DNA of 64,000 nt from Bradyrhizobium sp. CCH5-F6 (GTDB lineage: Bacteria; Pseudomonadota; Alphaproteobacteria; Rhizobiales; Xanthobacteraceae): positions 11,380-75,379 of the forward strand of contig NZ_LSIC01000113.1 in assembly GCF_001556045.1 (NCBI RefSeq). Direction: 5' to 3'. The position numbers and the translations under genes are program-made. The notes beneath the pieces are model-generated. The model made no database searches, was not told where the DNA came from, and saw nothing but the letters and a program-made list of their open reading frames with translations. This document shows, one piece after another, positions 8,823 to 17,257 of this stretch (its first letter is position 1; every line of letters begins with the position of its first letter).

Positions 8823-9719
8823 TTACAGCTTTCCATAGACCCTCCCGGCGACCGCCTTCAGGCGCTCGACCGAGCCGGACTCGGGATGCGGCTTGACCGG
8901 CGCGAACAGGATCGAGGCCTGCCTGCCATTCTTCCAGACATAGATGGTGACGGCGTTGCCGTTGCCCTTGCTGCAAGAATGCTCGCCGAACGCTTCACGG
9001 CCGAGCTCTTGTATCGCCACATGCTTGCAGGGGCCAGCGCGCTTCATCATGCCGATGGCGGTGTCGCGCGAGGTCGCGATCACCGCGACGGTCATGGTGT
9101 TGGCCTCGCGATCAAACATCATGCAGCTGCCCGCGCCGGTGCGCTGGACCGTCAGCGTGCTGTTGTCGAGAAAACCGTCGGCATCCGCGGCCGTGAGCCA
9201 CTCGCAATTGCCGAACCGCTCGCTGCTCTTGCCTACGCTTCCGATGGCAATGCGCGCGGCTTCGCTGAGCGGTCCGAACAGCGCATCGTCGGCACGCCGG
9301 CCGATCGGATAGACGGTGAGCTGGAGGATGTAATCGCCGGACAAGGCGACGACCGAGGCCTCCTGGCGCTCCGCGCCGGCGGCGCTTGTTCCGCCCTGGC
9401 CTTCGTCACCGATCCCCGTCACTGCGCTCAGCGGCATGCGCTCGCCCAGCGTCTTGACGAAGGTCGCGTACAATTCCCTGGCGCGGTCCTTGTCGGGATT
9501 GCGGAATACGGTGAGCATCATCGTGTCGCCGCGTCCGGCCTGGTAGATGCAGCCGCGGCCGTCCTGATTGGAGATCAGCGACCATTTGAACGCCGGCATC
9601 GCGCGGGCCAGCTCCTGGGCGCTGATGAACGGGCAGGTTTCCGCCGCGCGCGCGGGAAGCGCCGCTGCGATTGCAAGGAACAGAACGAGGCTGCAGAACA
9701 GACGATCGATGGTACGCAT
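8823..9719 (-). CDS. Secreted hypothetical protein with two Cys-containing halves
   Basis: A 298-residue protein with a clear signal peptide (residues 1-25, ending AxA before AETCPF). After cleavage there are two similar halves: each begins with a Cys-containing CPFISAQELA or CEWLTAADADGF segment and includes a GRGCIYQAG or GAGSCMMFD turn, suggesting an internal duplication with disulfides. No catalytic motif is recognised. It converges with the IclR gene with only 15 bases between stops. Function unknown; a periplasmic binding or scaffold role is only a guess. Confidence 0.7.
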   Translation of the reverse strand: MRTIDRLFCSLVLFLAIAAALPARAAETCPFISAQELARAMPAFKWSLISNQDGRGCIYQAGRGDTMMLTVFRNPDKDRARELYATFVKTLGERMPLSAVTGIGDEGQGGTSAAGAERQEASVVALSGDYILQLTVYPIGRRADDALFGPLSEAARIAIGSVGKSSERFGNCEWLTAADADGFLDNSTLTVQRTGAGSCMMFDREANTMTVAVIATSRDTAIGMMKRAGPCKHVAIQELGREAFGEHSCSKGNGNAVTIYVWKNGRQASILFAPVKPHPESGSVERLKAVAGRVYGKL

Positions 9720-9741
9720 GGGACGTACTTACTACCGAAAC

Positions 9742-9764
9742 GGCGCGCCGGGAACGATTCGAAC
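9742..9764 (-). repeat. Short tRNA 3'-end-like repeat, copy A
   Basis: These 23 bases match copy B at 10214-10236 with a single mismatch. Read on the minus strand they contain TTCGAATCGTTCC followed by the acceptor-stem-like GGCGCGCC, the pattern of a tRNA T-arm and acceptor end. The copy lies 7 bases after the queD stop and lacks the anticodon arm. Confidence 0.6.
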
Positions 9765-9770
9765 CTGTCG

Positions 9771-10127
9771 TCACCGTCCCTGATATTCGGCCCAGCAGTC
9801 CGCCGTCTCATAGACCCGGACCGCCGACAGCTCGCGAAGGCTCGGCTTCAACCGGTCCCAGATCCAGACCGCGATGTTCTCGGCGGTCGGATTCTCGAGT
9901 CCTTCGACCTCGTTCAGGCAGTGGTGGTCCAGCGCGGACATGATGTCGGCGAAGCTCTTTTCGATATCGAAGAAGTCTGCAACGAAGCCGGTGTGCGGGT
10001 CCACCGGACCGTCCAGTTGGACCTCGACCCGATAGGAATGACCATGCATCCGGCTGCATCGGTGCGTCTCCGGCACGTTCGGCAGCCGATGCGCCGCCTC
10101 GAACTTGAACGCCTGCGATATCCTCAT
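9771..10127 (-). CDS. queD: 6-carboxy-5,6,7,8-tetrahydropterin synthase (QueD)
   Basis: A 118-residue member of the QueD/6-pyruvoyltetrahydropterin synthase family, which makes 6-carboxytetrahydropterin in queuosine (7-deazaguanine) synthesis. Zinc ligands His13, His28 and His30 are visible (EAAHRL and MHGHS), with the catalytic Cys24 in THRCSRMHG, the DHHCLNE helix and the conserved ENPTAENIA motif. The ATG at 10127 fits the family start better than the one at 10139. No other queuosine genes are adjacent. The gene is bracketed by two tRNA-derived repeats, which suggests it arrived by, or survived, a recombination at a tRNA gene. Confidence 0.9.
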   Translation of the reverse strand: MRISQAFKFEAAHRLPNVPETHRCSRMHGHSYRVEVQLDGPVDPHTGFVADFFDIEKSFADIMSALDHHCLNEVEGLENPTAENIAVWIWDRLKPSLRELSAVRVYETADCWAEYQGR

Positions 10128-10211
10128 CCAGTTCCTCACACGGCATGGCCATCCGGTCTCGGGCCCGTCTGGCGACCAGATGCTGCCTTGTCCTGACCTT
10201 CCGTCGAAGAA

Positions 10212-10260
10212 TGGCGCGCCCGGAACGATTCGAACGTCCGACCCTCAGATTCGTAGTCTG
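10212..10260 (-). pseudogene. 3' half of a tRNA-Arg(ACG)-like gene (possible att site)
   Basis: On the minus strand this is a perfect tRNA 3' half. The anticodon arm CAGA-CTACGAA-TCTG has anticodon ACG; it is followed by a variable loop, a T-arm with TTCGAAT, the acceptor strand and an encoded CCA at 10212-10214. The 5' half (D-arm and 5' acceptor) is missing: the sequence beyond 10260 does not pair. A 3'-half tRNA is the classic scar of a site-specific integrative element. The rest of 10140-10476 shows no gene, and no integrase lies in the window. Confidence 0.7.
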
Positions 10261-10476
10261 GGCTAAATCATTGATTTTGCGTTGACTCGTTACCGTCAGA
10301 AAGGACTAAGCACATAAACGTTCGGCTTTTCAACCTCTTTGGATTCGACGGTTACCGTGGAAGAAGGAAGAGCGTTCTTCGTCCTCCACGCCTCCTCCTC
10401 GCCAGCGGGGATGGCCTCGGGGCCCTTTGGAAAAGATCGCGATGTCTGCATCGACCGATGTTGTTCGTGACTGTCA

Positions 10477-11394
10477 TCAGCCGGAGACCGTACGCTCGCG
10501 AATTTCCTGAGCCCCGGAAAGAATGCCGCGCTGGAGCGCGCGCGCGGCAGGCGAGAGATCGCGGCCGATGCGCCAGATCAAATAGAGCTCGCGCTCGATC
10601 ACGGGCTCGACCAGCTTGCGCCAGGTGAGCACGGGATGGCTGGCCTCCGGCCAAGCGAGACTCGGCAACGGTGCGACGCCGACGCCGGCCTCGACCAGCG
10701 CGAGCAGCGTCGCCGGATGCTCGGCCTCGTGGATCGGCATGCCCTGACCGAGATCGGCGACGCCGCGCTCGATCTCGAGCCGGATTCCGGTGCCTGATGC
10801 CATCACGACGAGGCCGGCCTTCGAGGCTTCCGCCCAACTTACGGCGTCCCGGGCGGCGAGCGGATGGTCGCGGCGCATCACCAGTGCGAAATTGTCGACG
10901 AGCAGTCGTGAAGCATCGAGCTCGGGATCGTCGCCCGGGACGTTGGCAATGCCAAGATCGACGTCGCCGCCGCGCAGCGCAGCGAAGATCTGATGCCGCG
11001 AGATCTCCTTCAACGTCACCGCGACCATCGGATGCTCGCGCTGGAACGCGGCGAGCACGCGCGGCATCAGCCGCAGCGCGACCGACGGCACGCAGGCCAC
11101 CGTGACGTGACCGCGGCGATGTTCGCGCAAATCGCGCAGATCCTGAAGCTGTCGATCGAGATCGGCGAGCAGGCGCTGAATGCCCGGCATGAAGTCCGCG
11201 CCGACCTTACTGAGCTGAAGCCTTCGCGTGGTGCGGTCGAGCAGCCGCACGCGCAGGCCGTCTTCCAGCTGGCGCACCAACTGGCTGACAGCGGATTGCG
11301 ACATGCCGAGCGACCGTGCCGCGGCGCTGAAGCTGCCGGTCTCGACAACGCTGACGAAAACGCGGAGCTGTTTCAGGTCGATCTGATCTATCAT
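10477..11394 (-). CDS. LysR family transcriptional regulator
   Basis: A 305-residue LysR-type regulator. The N-terminal winged helix-turn-helix spans residues 6-65 (LKQLRVFVSVVETGSFSAA, then SQSAVSQLVRQLE), followed by the periplasmic-binding-like effector domain. It is transcribed away from the ABC/Rut-like operon across a 142-base spacer, the normal arrangement for a LysR activator and its target. The inducer may be the transported substrate or a breakdown product. Confidence 0.88.
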   Translation of the reverse strand: MIDQIDLKQLRVFVSVVETGSFSAAARSLGMSQSAVSQLVRQLEDGLRVRLLDRTTRRLQLSKVGADFMPGIQRLLADLDRQLQDLRDLREHRRGHVTVACVPSVALRLMPRVLAAFQREHPMVAVTLKEISRHQIFAALRGGDVDLGIANVPGDDPELDASRLLVDNFALVMRRDHPLAARDAVSWAEASKAGLVVMASGTGIRLEIERGVADLGQGMPIHEAEHPATLLALVEAGVGVAPLPSLAWPEASHPVLTWRKLVEPVIERELYLIWRIGRDLSPAARALQRGILSGAQEIRERTVSG

Positions 11395-11536
11395 TCCTGC
11401 TTATAAATATATCTCTCTATTCCCAATTGCTAATGAAAATCTCCAGTGCAAGGATTTTGTGCGAAGACCGGGAACGATCAGAAATTGGGCACAATGGGAA
11501 CTAACCCACTGTTCCAACAAGCAAAAGGATTGGGAC
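11395..11536. promoter_or_regulatory. Divergent LysR/operon control region
   Basis: The spacer between the LysR gene and the ABC/Rut-like operon. It is A+T rich for this genome near 11400-11430 (TTATAAATATA), as expected of promoters. No clear T-N11-A palindrome could be fixed by eye. The GTG of the first gene has AAGGA upstream at 11524-11528. Confidence 0.4.
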
Positions 11537-12547
11537 GTGATCAACCGACGCGACCTCATGAAATACTCGCTTCTGGGCGCAGCAACGGCGCCACTGGCCG
11601 GCCTCTCCACCCCCACCTTCGCAGCCGGGAAAGTGACAATCACCGAAGCGCTGCGGCTCGGCATGTACAACTCGCTTTATGTCGCGGCTGACAAGGGACT
11701 GTTCGCCAAGCATGGCCTCGATGCCGACCTCTCCACCGCCGGCGGCATCGCCCTGCCCGTGCCGATCCTGCTTTCAGGGCGCGGACAAATCGGGGTGACC
11801 AGCCCGGGCATGTCGGTGAATGCAGTGCGCGAGGGCGGCAAGATCAAGAACATCGCCAAGATCGTCGGCGGCGTGTCGATGTGGGGCATTGCGAAACCCG
11901 ACAGCAAAATCAGGACGATCGAGGATCTCCGCGGCAAGACCATCGCGACGCTGAAATTCCCCTCTTCGACGATCCAGGTGCCGACTTATGCGATCAAGAC
12001 CATCGGTAAGTTCGATCCGAAGGAGGCCGGCGTCACGTTCCTCGAACTGCCGCCGGGCGCGCAGGCCGCCGCGGTGAAGGACGGCCGCGCCGACATCGCT
12101 ACCGCCTTCGAATGGGACGTCAGCATCGCCGCCGAGCAGTTCGGCCTCGTGCCGGTGCTGTCCTTTGCCGATGCGCTGGGATCGCTCTGCTTTACCACCG
12201 CGATGGCGACGGAAGAGACGATCGCGAGCAACCCGGCGGCCATCCAGGGCTTTTGCAATGCGATCGCAGAAGCGCAGAAGCTGATGCACGAGAACAACGC
12301 TGTTTTCACCGAGGTCGCCGAAAAATACTTCCCGAAGGTCACACCATCTGTCGTCGCCAGCGCAACGAAGAACTTCTTCGGCTCGAAGACCGCGATCCCG
12401 CGCAACCCGACCATCTCCGCCGACGAATGGGACCGCGCGATGCGGCTCGAACAAGGCGGCGGCGCAGTGCAATCCGCACTCCCCTATACGCAGATGGTCG
12501 ATAACCGTTTCGCCGAGCAGGCGACCAGGCAGTTCGGTCTCGCGTGA
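11537..12547 (+). CDS. ABC transporter substrate-binding protein, NMT1/SsuA type, Tat-exported
   Basis: A 336-residue periplasmic binding protein. It opens with a twin-arginine signal ([20 protein letters not shown]), so the folded protein is exported by Tat. The mature part has the NMT1/THI5-SsuA fold signature ([24 protein letters not shown]). The GTG at 11537 is chosen because it begins the Tat signal and has AAGGA at the right distance; a longer ATG start at 11459 would place 26 odd residues ahead. The stop overlaps the next ATG by one base. The family imports sulfonates, nitrate, pyrimidine precursors and similar small molecules; context suggests a uracil- or ureido-like compound. Confidence 0.85.
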   Translation: MINRRDLMKYSLLGAATAPLAGLSTPTFAAGKVTITEALRLGMYNSLYVAADKGLFAKHGLDADLSTAGGIALPVPILLSGRGQIGVTSPGMSVNAVREGGKIKNIAKIVGGVSMWGIAKPDSKIRTIEDLRGKTIATLKFPSSTIQVPTYAIKTIGKFDPKEAGVTFLELPPGAQAAAVKDGRADIATAFEWDVSIAAEQFGLVPVLSFADALGSLCFTTAMATEETIASNPAAIQGFCNAIAEAQKLMHENNAVFTEVAEKYFPKVTPSVVASATKNFFGSKTAIPRNPTISADEWDRAMRLEQGGGAVQSALPYTQMVDNRFAEQATRQFGLA

Positions 12548-13287
12548 TGATCGTGAACACCTCCGACGCGCACGAGCAGCGCTTTGTCACGCTCCCGGCG
12601 CGGCCCGAGCCGCTCCGGCTCGCCGTCGACGAGACGGCCGTGGTCGTCGTCGACATGCAGAACGCCTATGCCTCGCCGAACGGCTATCTCGACCTCGCCG
12701 GCTTCGACATCTCCGGCGCCAAGGCCGCGATCACGGCGATCCAGGACGTGGTGGCGGTCGCGCGGGGCGCCGGCGTTCCCGTGATCTTCTTCCAGAACGG
12801 CTGGGACGCCGACTATGTCGAGGCCGGTGGGCCGGGCTCGCCGAACTGGCACAAGTCGAACGCGCTGAAGACGATGCGCAAGCGGCCCGAGCTGCAAGGC
12901 AGGCTGCTCGCCAAGGGCGGCTGGGACTATGCGCTGGTCGACGAATTGACGCCGAAGCCCGGCGACATCGTGGTGCCGAAGACGCGCTATAGCGGCTTCT
13001 TCAACAGCCAGTTCGACAGCATCCTGCGCGCGCGCGGCATCCGCAACCTCGTGTTCTGCGGCATCGCCACCAATGTCTGCGTGGAATCGACGCTGCGCGA
13101 CGGCTTCCATCTCGAATATTTCGGCGTGATGCTGGAGGACGCGACGCATCAGGCCGGCCCCGACTATCTCCAGAAAGCCTCCGTCTTCAACATCGAAACC
13201 TTCTTCGGCTGGGTCTCGAACGCGAGCGACTTCCGCCGCGCCTTTGCCCAGACCGAAGCCGTTCCAGCCAAAGAGGACACACCATGA
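12547..13287 (+). CDS. rutB: RutB-like ureidoacrylate amidohydrolase (isochorismatase family)
   Basis: A 246-residue cysteine hydrolase. The Asp-Lys-Cys triad is visible: Asp36 in VVVDMQNAY, Lys145 in [10 protein letters not shown] and Cys178 in [11 protein letters not shown]. Length and the [20 protein letters not shown] segment fit RutB, which hydrolyses ureidoacrylate peracid to aminoacrylate peracid plus carbamate in the Rut pyrimidine-degradation pathway. It starts on the stop of the SBP gene (TGATG) and its own stop overlaps the next ATG. RutA, which makes its usual substrate, is not present in the window. Confidence 0.85.
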   Translation: MIVNTSDAHEQRFVTLPARPEPLRLAVDETAVVVVDMQNAYASPNGYLDLAGFDISGAKAAITAIQDVVAVARGAGVPVIFFQNGWDADYVEAGGPGSPNWHKSNALKTMRKRPELQGRLLAKGGWDYALVDELTPKPGDIVVPKTRYSGFFNSQFDSILRARGIRNLVFCGIATNVCVESTLRDGFHLEYFGVMLEDATHQAGPDYLQKASVFNIETFFGWVSNASDFRRAFAQTEAVPAKEDTP

Positions 13288-13670
13288 CCGACCGCGCCAT
13301 CATTCCGCCGGGCACCACCGCCCCCATCGCCCCGTTTTCGCCGGGCATGATGGCCGACAACGTCATCTACGTCTCGGGCACGCTGGCGTTCGATGCCAAC
13401 AACGACGTGGTCCATGAAGGCGATGCCGCCGGCCAGACCCGGCACATCCTTGAGACCATCAAGCGCGTGCTGGAGACGGCGGGGTCGAGCCTTGCAGACG
13501 TTACCTTCAACTCGATCTTCATCACTGATTGGGCGAACTATGCGGCGGTCAACAAGGTCTATGCCGAATATTTTCCCGGCGAGAAGCCGGCGCGGTACTG
13601 CATTCAGTGCGGCCTCGTGAAGCCCGCCTGCCTCGTCGAGATCGCCTCGATCGCGCACAAGAGGGCGTGA
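13284..13670 (+). CDS. rutC: RutC-like aminoacrylate peracid reductase/deaminase (RidA family)
   Basis: A 128-residue RidA/YjgF-family protein. The stretch [11 protein letters not shown], the [14 protein letters not shown] helix and the C-terminal [13 protein letters not shown] closely follow RutC, which handles the unstable aminoacrylate product of RutB. The ATG at 13284 overlaps the rutB stop by 4 bases (ATGA), so translation is coupled. RidA proteins in general quench reactive enamines, and that role would also fit a different nitrogen-heterocycle pathway. Confidence 0.85.
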   Translation: MTDRAIIPPGTTAPIAPFSPGMMADNVIYVSGTLAFDANNDVVHEGDAAGQTRHILETIKRVLETAGSSLADVTFNSIFITDWANYAAVNKVYAEYFPGEKPARYCIQCGLVKPACLVEIASIAHKRA

Positions 13671-13671
13671 G

Positions 13672-14469
13672 GTGGCCGTGCTCGATGCAGGCCAGACAGC
13701 GGGAACAAGTGCGCGGTTCAAGCTGCCCACCGCAGCTCGGATTGCGCTGCTCCAGATCGCACTATTGGTCGCACTGCTGGCGGCCTGGGAGCTTGCGATC
13801 CGCCTCGGCTTCATCGCCGTCTATCTCTACGGCCAGCCGAGCGGCATCATCGCGAAAGCGGGCAAGCTCATCGCCAGTGGCGAGTTGCTCCGCGACGCCG
13901 GGCTGACCGCATGGGAAGCCATCGCCGGTTTCCTGATCGGCACGTTGCTCGGCAGCGCTGCGGGATTGTCGCTATGGCTGTTCCCGACCGGCGCGGCGGT
14001 GCTGCGGCCGTATCTGATCGCGCTCAACGGCCTACCGAAAATCGCGCTGGCACCGCTGATCATCGTCTGGTTCGGCATCGGCCTCTCCTCGAAGATCGCG
14101 ATCGCGGCGATCATCACCTTCATCGTCGCGGTCATCACCGCGCTCCAGGGCGCCAAGGAGGTCGACGCAGATCTCGTCAAGCTGCTGCGCTCGCTCGGCG
14201 CTTCGCGCTGGAAGACCTGGCGCGCCGTGATCGTGCCCGGCGCGATGCCGTGGATCGTCGCGGCCTTCCGCCTCAATGTCGGCTTTGCCCTGATCGGCGC
14301 CGTCGTCGGCGAGTACATCGCCTCGAAAGAGGGCCTCGGTTACATGATCTACTATGCCGGCGTGCTCTACGACCTCAACGCGGTGTGGGTGGGCATCGCA
14401 GCGCTGATGGCGGTGGCGCTGCTGATGTACGCCGCGATCGACTTGATCGAGCGGCGCCTGCTGTCCTGA
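13672..14469 (+). CDS. ABC transporter permease (SsuC/TauC type)
   Basis: A 265-residue inner-membrane permease with about six hydrophobic helices and the binding-protein-dependent transport EAA loop (SLGASRWKTWRAVIVPGAMPWI) that docks to the ATPase. It begins with GTG one base after the rutC stop. With the SBP and the ATPase at the ends of the operon it forms a complete importer, taking the place that the uracil permease RutG has in the Escherichia coli rut operon. Confidence 0.88.
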   Translation: MAVLDAGQTAGTSARFKLPTAARIALLQIALLVALLAAWELAIRLGFIAVYLYGQPSGIIAKAGKLIASGELLRDAGLTAWEAIAGFLIGTLLGSAAGLSLWLFPTGAAVLRPYLIALNGLPKIALAPLIIVWFGIGLSSKIAIAAIITFIVAVITALQGAKEVDADLVKLLRSLGASRWKTWRAVIVPGAMPWIVAAFRLNVGFALIGAVVGEYIASKEGLGYMIYYAGVLYDLNAVWVGIAALMAVALLMYAAIDLIERRLLS

Positions 14470-14501
14470 TCCGAAACTCATCACTCAATAGCTGGGACGT
14501 C

Positions 14502-15293
14502 ATGGCTTTTGCACGCGGCAAGGATGCCGAGATCTATTACGAAGTTCACGGGCACGGTACGCCGGTTTTGCTCTCGGCCGGCATGGGCGGCAGCGGCTCG
14601 TTCTGGGCGCCGCAGCTGGATGCGCTCACCGAGCGCCATCAGGTCATTCTCTACGATCACGTCGGCACCGGCCGCAGCGCACGAAGCGATCGCAGCATCG
14701 CCGGCATGGCCGACGACATCGCCAGCGTGCTCGACCATGCAAACGTCGATGCCGCGCATGTCGTCGGCCACGCCATCGGCGGCATTGTCGGCATGGAGCT
14801 GGCGCTGCGTCATCCGAAACGCCTGCGCAGCCTCACCATCGTCAACGGCTGGGGCCGCGCCGATCCGTTCCTGCGGCGCTGCTTCGAGATCCGGAAAATG
14901 CTGCTCAACCAGTCCGGACCGCAAGCCTATGTGCGCGCGCAGCCGCTGTTCCTCTATCCGCCGCAATGGATCTCCGAGAACATCGCCCATCTCGACGCGG
15001 AGGAAGAACGCATCCTGAAACACTTCCCGTCCGTCGCGACGATGAACCAGCGCATCGACATGTTCCTGGCATTCGAGGGCGGCCGGCGCCTCAAAGAGAT
15101 CAACGTACCCACGCTGCTGTCGTCCGCAAAGGACGACGCGCTGGTGCCGGCCTATCTCACCCGCGAGCTCGCCGCTTCCATTCCCGGCGCGCGCGTGCAC
15201 GAGGTGGGTTGGGGGGCCCATGCCTTCAGCGTGGTCACACCGAATATCTTCAACGACACGCTGCTCGACTTCTGCAGGGAGGTGGACCGATGA
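14502..15293 (+). CDS. rutD: RutD-like aminoacrylate hydrolase (alpha/beta hydrolase fold)
   Basis: A 263-residue alpha/beta-hydrolase-fold protein. The nucleophile elbow reads GHAIGG, with Ala instead of Ser, exactly the oddity of E. coli RutD (GHALG). Other RutD-like segments are ISGLGGSGSYW-like (SAGMGGSGSFW), the NGW motif and QAYVRAQPLFLYPPQW. RutD speeds hydrolysis of aminoacrylate to malonic semialdehyde and ammonia. A longer open frame upstream to 13911 is a shadow of the permease; the ATG at 14502 gives the family length. Its stop overlaps the ATPase start. Confidence 0.85.
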   Translation: MAFARGKDAEIYYEVHGHGTPVLLSAGMGGSGSFWAPQLDALTERHQVILYDHVGTGRSARSDRSIAGMADDIASVLDHANVDAAHVVGHAIGGIVGMELALRHPKRLRSLTIVNGWGRADPFLRRCFEIRKMLLNQSGPQAYVRAQPLFLYPPQWISENIAHLDAEEERILKHFPSVATMNQRIDMFLAFEGGRRLKEINVPTLLSSAKDDALVPAYLTRELAASIPGARVHEVGWGAHAFSVVTPNIFNDTLLDFCREVDR

Positions 15294-16099
15294 ACGCGCT
15301 CGCGCAGAATATTGCAGGCTCGGAGCCGATCGTGCTGCGCGCCGAGAATGTCGGCGTCACCTTCGAAGGCGCCGGCCATCCGGTCGAGGCGATCCGCAAG
15401 GTGGATTTCGAGCTGCGCCGCGGCGAGACGCTCGCGATCGTCGGCCCCTCCGGCTGCGGTAAGTCCACGCTGTTCAACGCCATCGCCGGCCTGCTGCGGC
15501 CGACCCGAGGCCATGTCGAGGTCGGTGGCCGCCGCGTCGACGATGCCGCGGGCCATGTCGGCTACATGCTGCAGAAGGATCTGCTGCTGCCGTGGCGCAG
15601 CGTGCTCGACAACGTCATGCTCGGGCTGGAGATCCGCAAAACGCCGAAGTCGCGCGCGCGAGAGATCGCACTGGAGCTGATCAAGGCCTATGGCCTCGCC
15701 GGCTTCGAACAGGCCAAGCCAGCGGCGCTCTCCGGCGGCATGCGCCAACGCGTCGCCATCATGCGCACGCTCGCCTTCGATCCCGAAGTGATCCTGCTCG
15801 ACGAGCCGTTCTCGGCGCTCGACTTCCAGACGCGCCTGCTGATGCAGGCCGACGTCTCCCGCATCATCGCCGAGCGCGGCAAGAGCGCGATCCTCGTCAC
15901 TCACGATATCGGCGAAGCCATCGCCATGGCCGACCGCGTGCTGGTGCTGAGCGCACGGCCCGCCACGGTGCGCGCGCTACACGTGATCGAGTTGCCGCGG
16001 GAGGGCCGCGATCCCGCCGCGCTGCGCACCGATACAGCGTTCCAGCATTATTTTGCTCAGATCTGGGCCGACTTGGAGAAGCCTGCCGGCGTCGCGTGA
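15290..16099 (+). CDS. ABC transporter ATP-binding protein (SsuB/TauB type)
   Basis: A 269-residue ATPase with Walker A (GPSGCGKST), Q-loop (YMLQKDLLLPW), signature (LSGGMRQRVAIMR), Walker B (VILLDEPFSAL) and H-loop (VTHD). It is of the nitrate/sulfonate/taurine importer subgroup. The ATG at 15290 overlaps the rutD stop by 4 bases. Last gene of the operon; no strong terminator was seen after 16099. Confidence 0.9.
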   Translation: MNALAQNIAGSEPIVLRAENVGVTFEGAGHPVEAIRKVDFELRRGETLAIVGPSGCGKSTLFNAIAGLLRPTRGHVEVGGRRVDDAAGHVGYMLQKDLLLPWRSVLDNVMLGLEIRKTPKSRAREIALELIKAYGLAGFEQAKPAALSGGMRQRVAIMRTLAFDPEVILLDEPFSALDFQTRLLMQADVSRIIAERGKSAILVTHDIGEAIAMADRVLVLSARPATVRALHVIELPREGRDPAALRTDTAFQHYFAQIWADLEKPAGVA

Positions 16100-16321
16100 G
16101 GCCAGCCCACCCCTGTGCCGGGCCGGGCACTCGGGCATTGAACGTTGTGGCCTTCAATCGGGCAAAAGGCTCAGCGCGAGGAATTGTACGCCGTTCTGCA
16201 CCGAATGGCGGAAAATGGCGCGCCATTCAGAACAAAACTACGAACTTGTATATTATTGAAATAGTTATCTAATTTCAAGCAGCCAATGATCGTTTTGGGC
16301 CATCCGCCCCCGGGTCCGGAG

Positions 16322-16424
16322 CGGCTTGTCTCGGGCCGCTATACGCATCGCGTCGCCATCGCCAACAGCCGGCTGACTCGCTCGCCGATGGTAAGGTGAG
16401 CGTCGAGTTGCGCCAGTCTTATGC
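16322..16424 (+). pseudogene. IS91-family (Y2) transposase fragment
   Basis: Translation from 16322 gives RYTHRVAIANSRLT, a hallmark stretch of IS91/IS801 Y2 transposases, then a one-base shift restores DGKVSVELRQ. Only about 30 codons remain, without either catalytic tyrosine region. It abuts the next transposase fragment directly. Confidence 0.65.
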
Positions 16425-16604
16425 GAGGGTGGGCACTTCGCCCTGATCAAGCATCAGCGCTACGCCCATGCCAAGCTGTTCAAGCGTGCCGGGCGGGCGC
16501 TGAAGACGTTGCGCACCTTTCTCGGCCGTGTGATGCGCGACATCAGCCGCAAGATTGCGGGCGACGCCGCGCTTGAGAGGAGGTTTGCCAAGCTGTTATG
16601 CTGA
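16425..16604 (+). pseudogene. IS5-type transposase fragment
   Basis: The frame reads KHQRYAHAKLFKRAGRALKT and GRVMRDISRKIAG, the same region as the IS5-type remnant interrupted by IS66 at 34.4-37.9 kb (YAHAKRPLRILRRRLG). The fragment is only 59 codons and ends at TGA 16602-16604 where another transposase piece begins. Confidence 0.65.
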
Positions 16605-16744
16605 TGGTGTTCAAGCTCATCCTCGCCGCATTAAAGATCTGGCGGCAGCTCAAAGGCACAAATCATTTGTCGAAACTCATTGCAGGTGTCAGATTCAACG
16701 ACCGCATCGAGGTCATCCAAAAGCCGGCGAACCGGGTCGCCTGA
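16601..16744 (+). pseudogene. IS256-family transposase, C-terminal fragment
   Basis: Forty-seven codons, LMVFKLILAALKIWRQLKG to IEVIQKPANRVA and stop, correspond to the extreme C-terminus of IS256-family (MULE-type) transposases. The rest of the gene is absent. It overlaps the IS5-type fragment by 4 bases, showing two elements joined by deletion or recombination. Confidence 0.65.
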
Positions 16745-17257
16745 TCACCTTGTCGTCACCCAAATATTCCGCATAGCTCACTCAAGAACGTCAGGTACCC
16801 GCGCCCTCGCAATCGAACTGCGCGGCAAGCGTGAGTTTTCGCCTGAGCGCGCCAAGCGTTGTATCGACCGTCGAACAAGCGCGACAGCTCCGACCTACCG
16901 ACCGGCTCTTCTTAAACTGTTAGCACAAGGTCTTCAAAACGATTCTCGGGGGATTGTCTCACTCCCATACGCCAAGGACAGTGGCGTGCGGGTTACAGTT
17001 CGCGCCATACGGAAATCTGCTTACGGCTAAGACGCGCTTCCAAAGTTCGCTAAGGGCAAGTCTCGTCACGCATTCTCATAGGTCGGTTGTTAGAAGCATT
17101 CCAATTTGACAGCTACTCCGCGGCAGATTTTAGAAAACCTACAAGTCAGGCCGATTCGAAAAGGGTGTTGCCAGGAATCCATTGCGGACTTCCGGTTCCA
17201 ATGATCCATTTCATCAAGCGACGAAATCGCGCGAGAAGAGATTGAATTGGGGGCTAT
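16745..17257. other. Intergenic, no supported gene
   Basis: Lower-GC spacer between the IS remnants and the TonB receptor gene. A TTTAGAA half-site at 17128-17134 recalls half of an Irr/ICE iron box, but the second half is not seen. The receptor has a GGGGG ribosome site just before its ATG. Nothing else is supported. Confidence 0.4.

Noticed and set aside
8886..10196. 436-codon plus-strand open frame
   Set aside because: Antisense to the secreted hypothetical gene and queD, both of which have clear signal peptide or family motifs.
14502..15293. RutD homologue called a pseudo-enzyme because the Ser nucleophile is missing
   Set aside because: RutD itself has Ala at this position, so the change supports the RutD assignment rather than inactivation.
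17128..17134. TTTAGAA as an Irr/ICE iron box before the TonB receptor
   Set aside because: Only a half-site is present; the inverted partner is missing.
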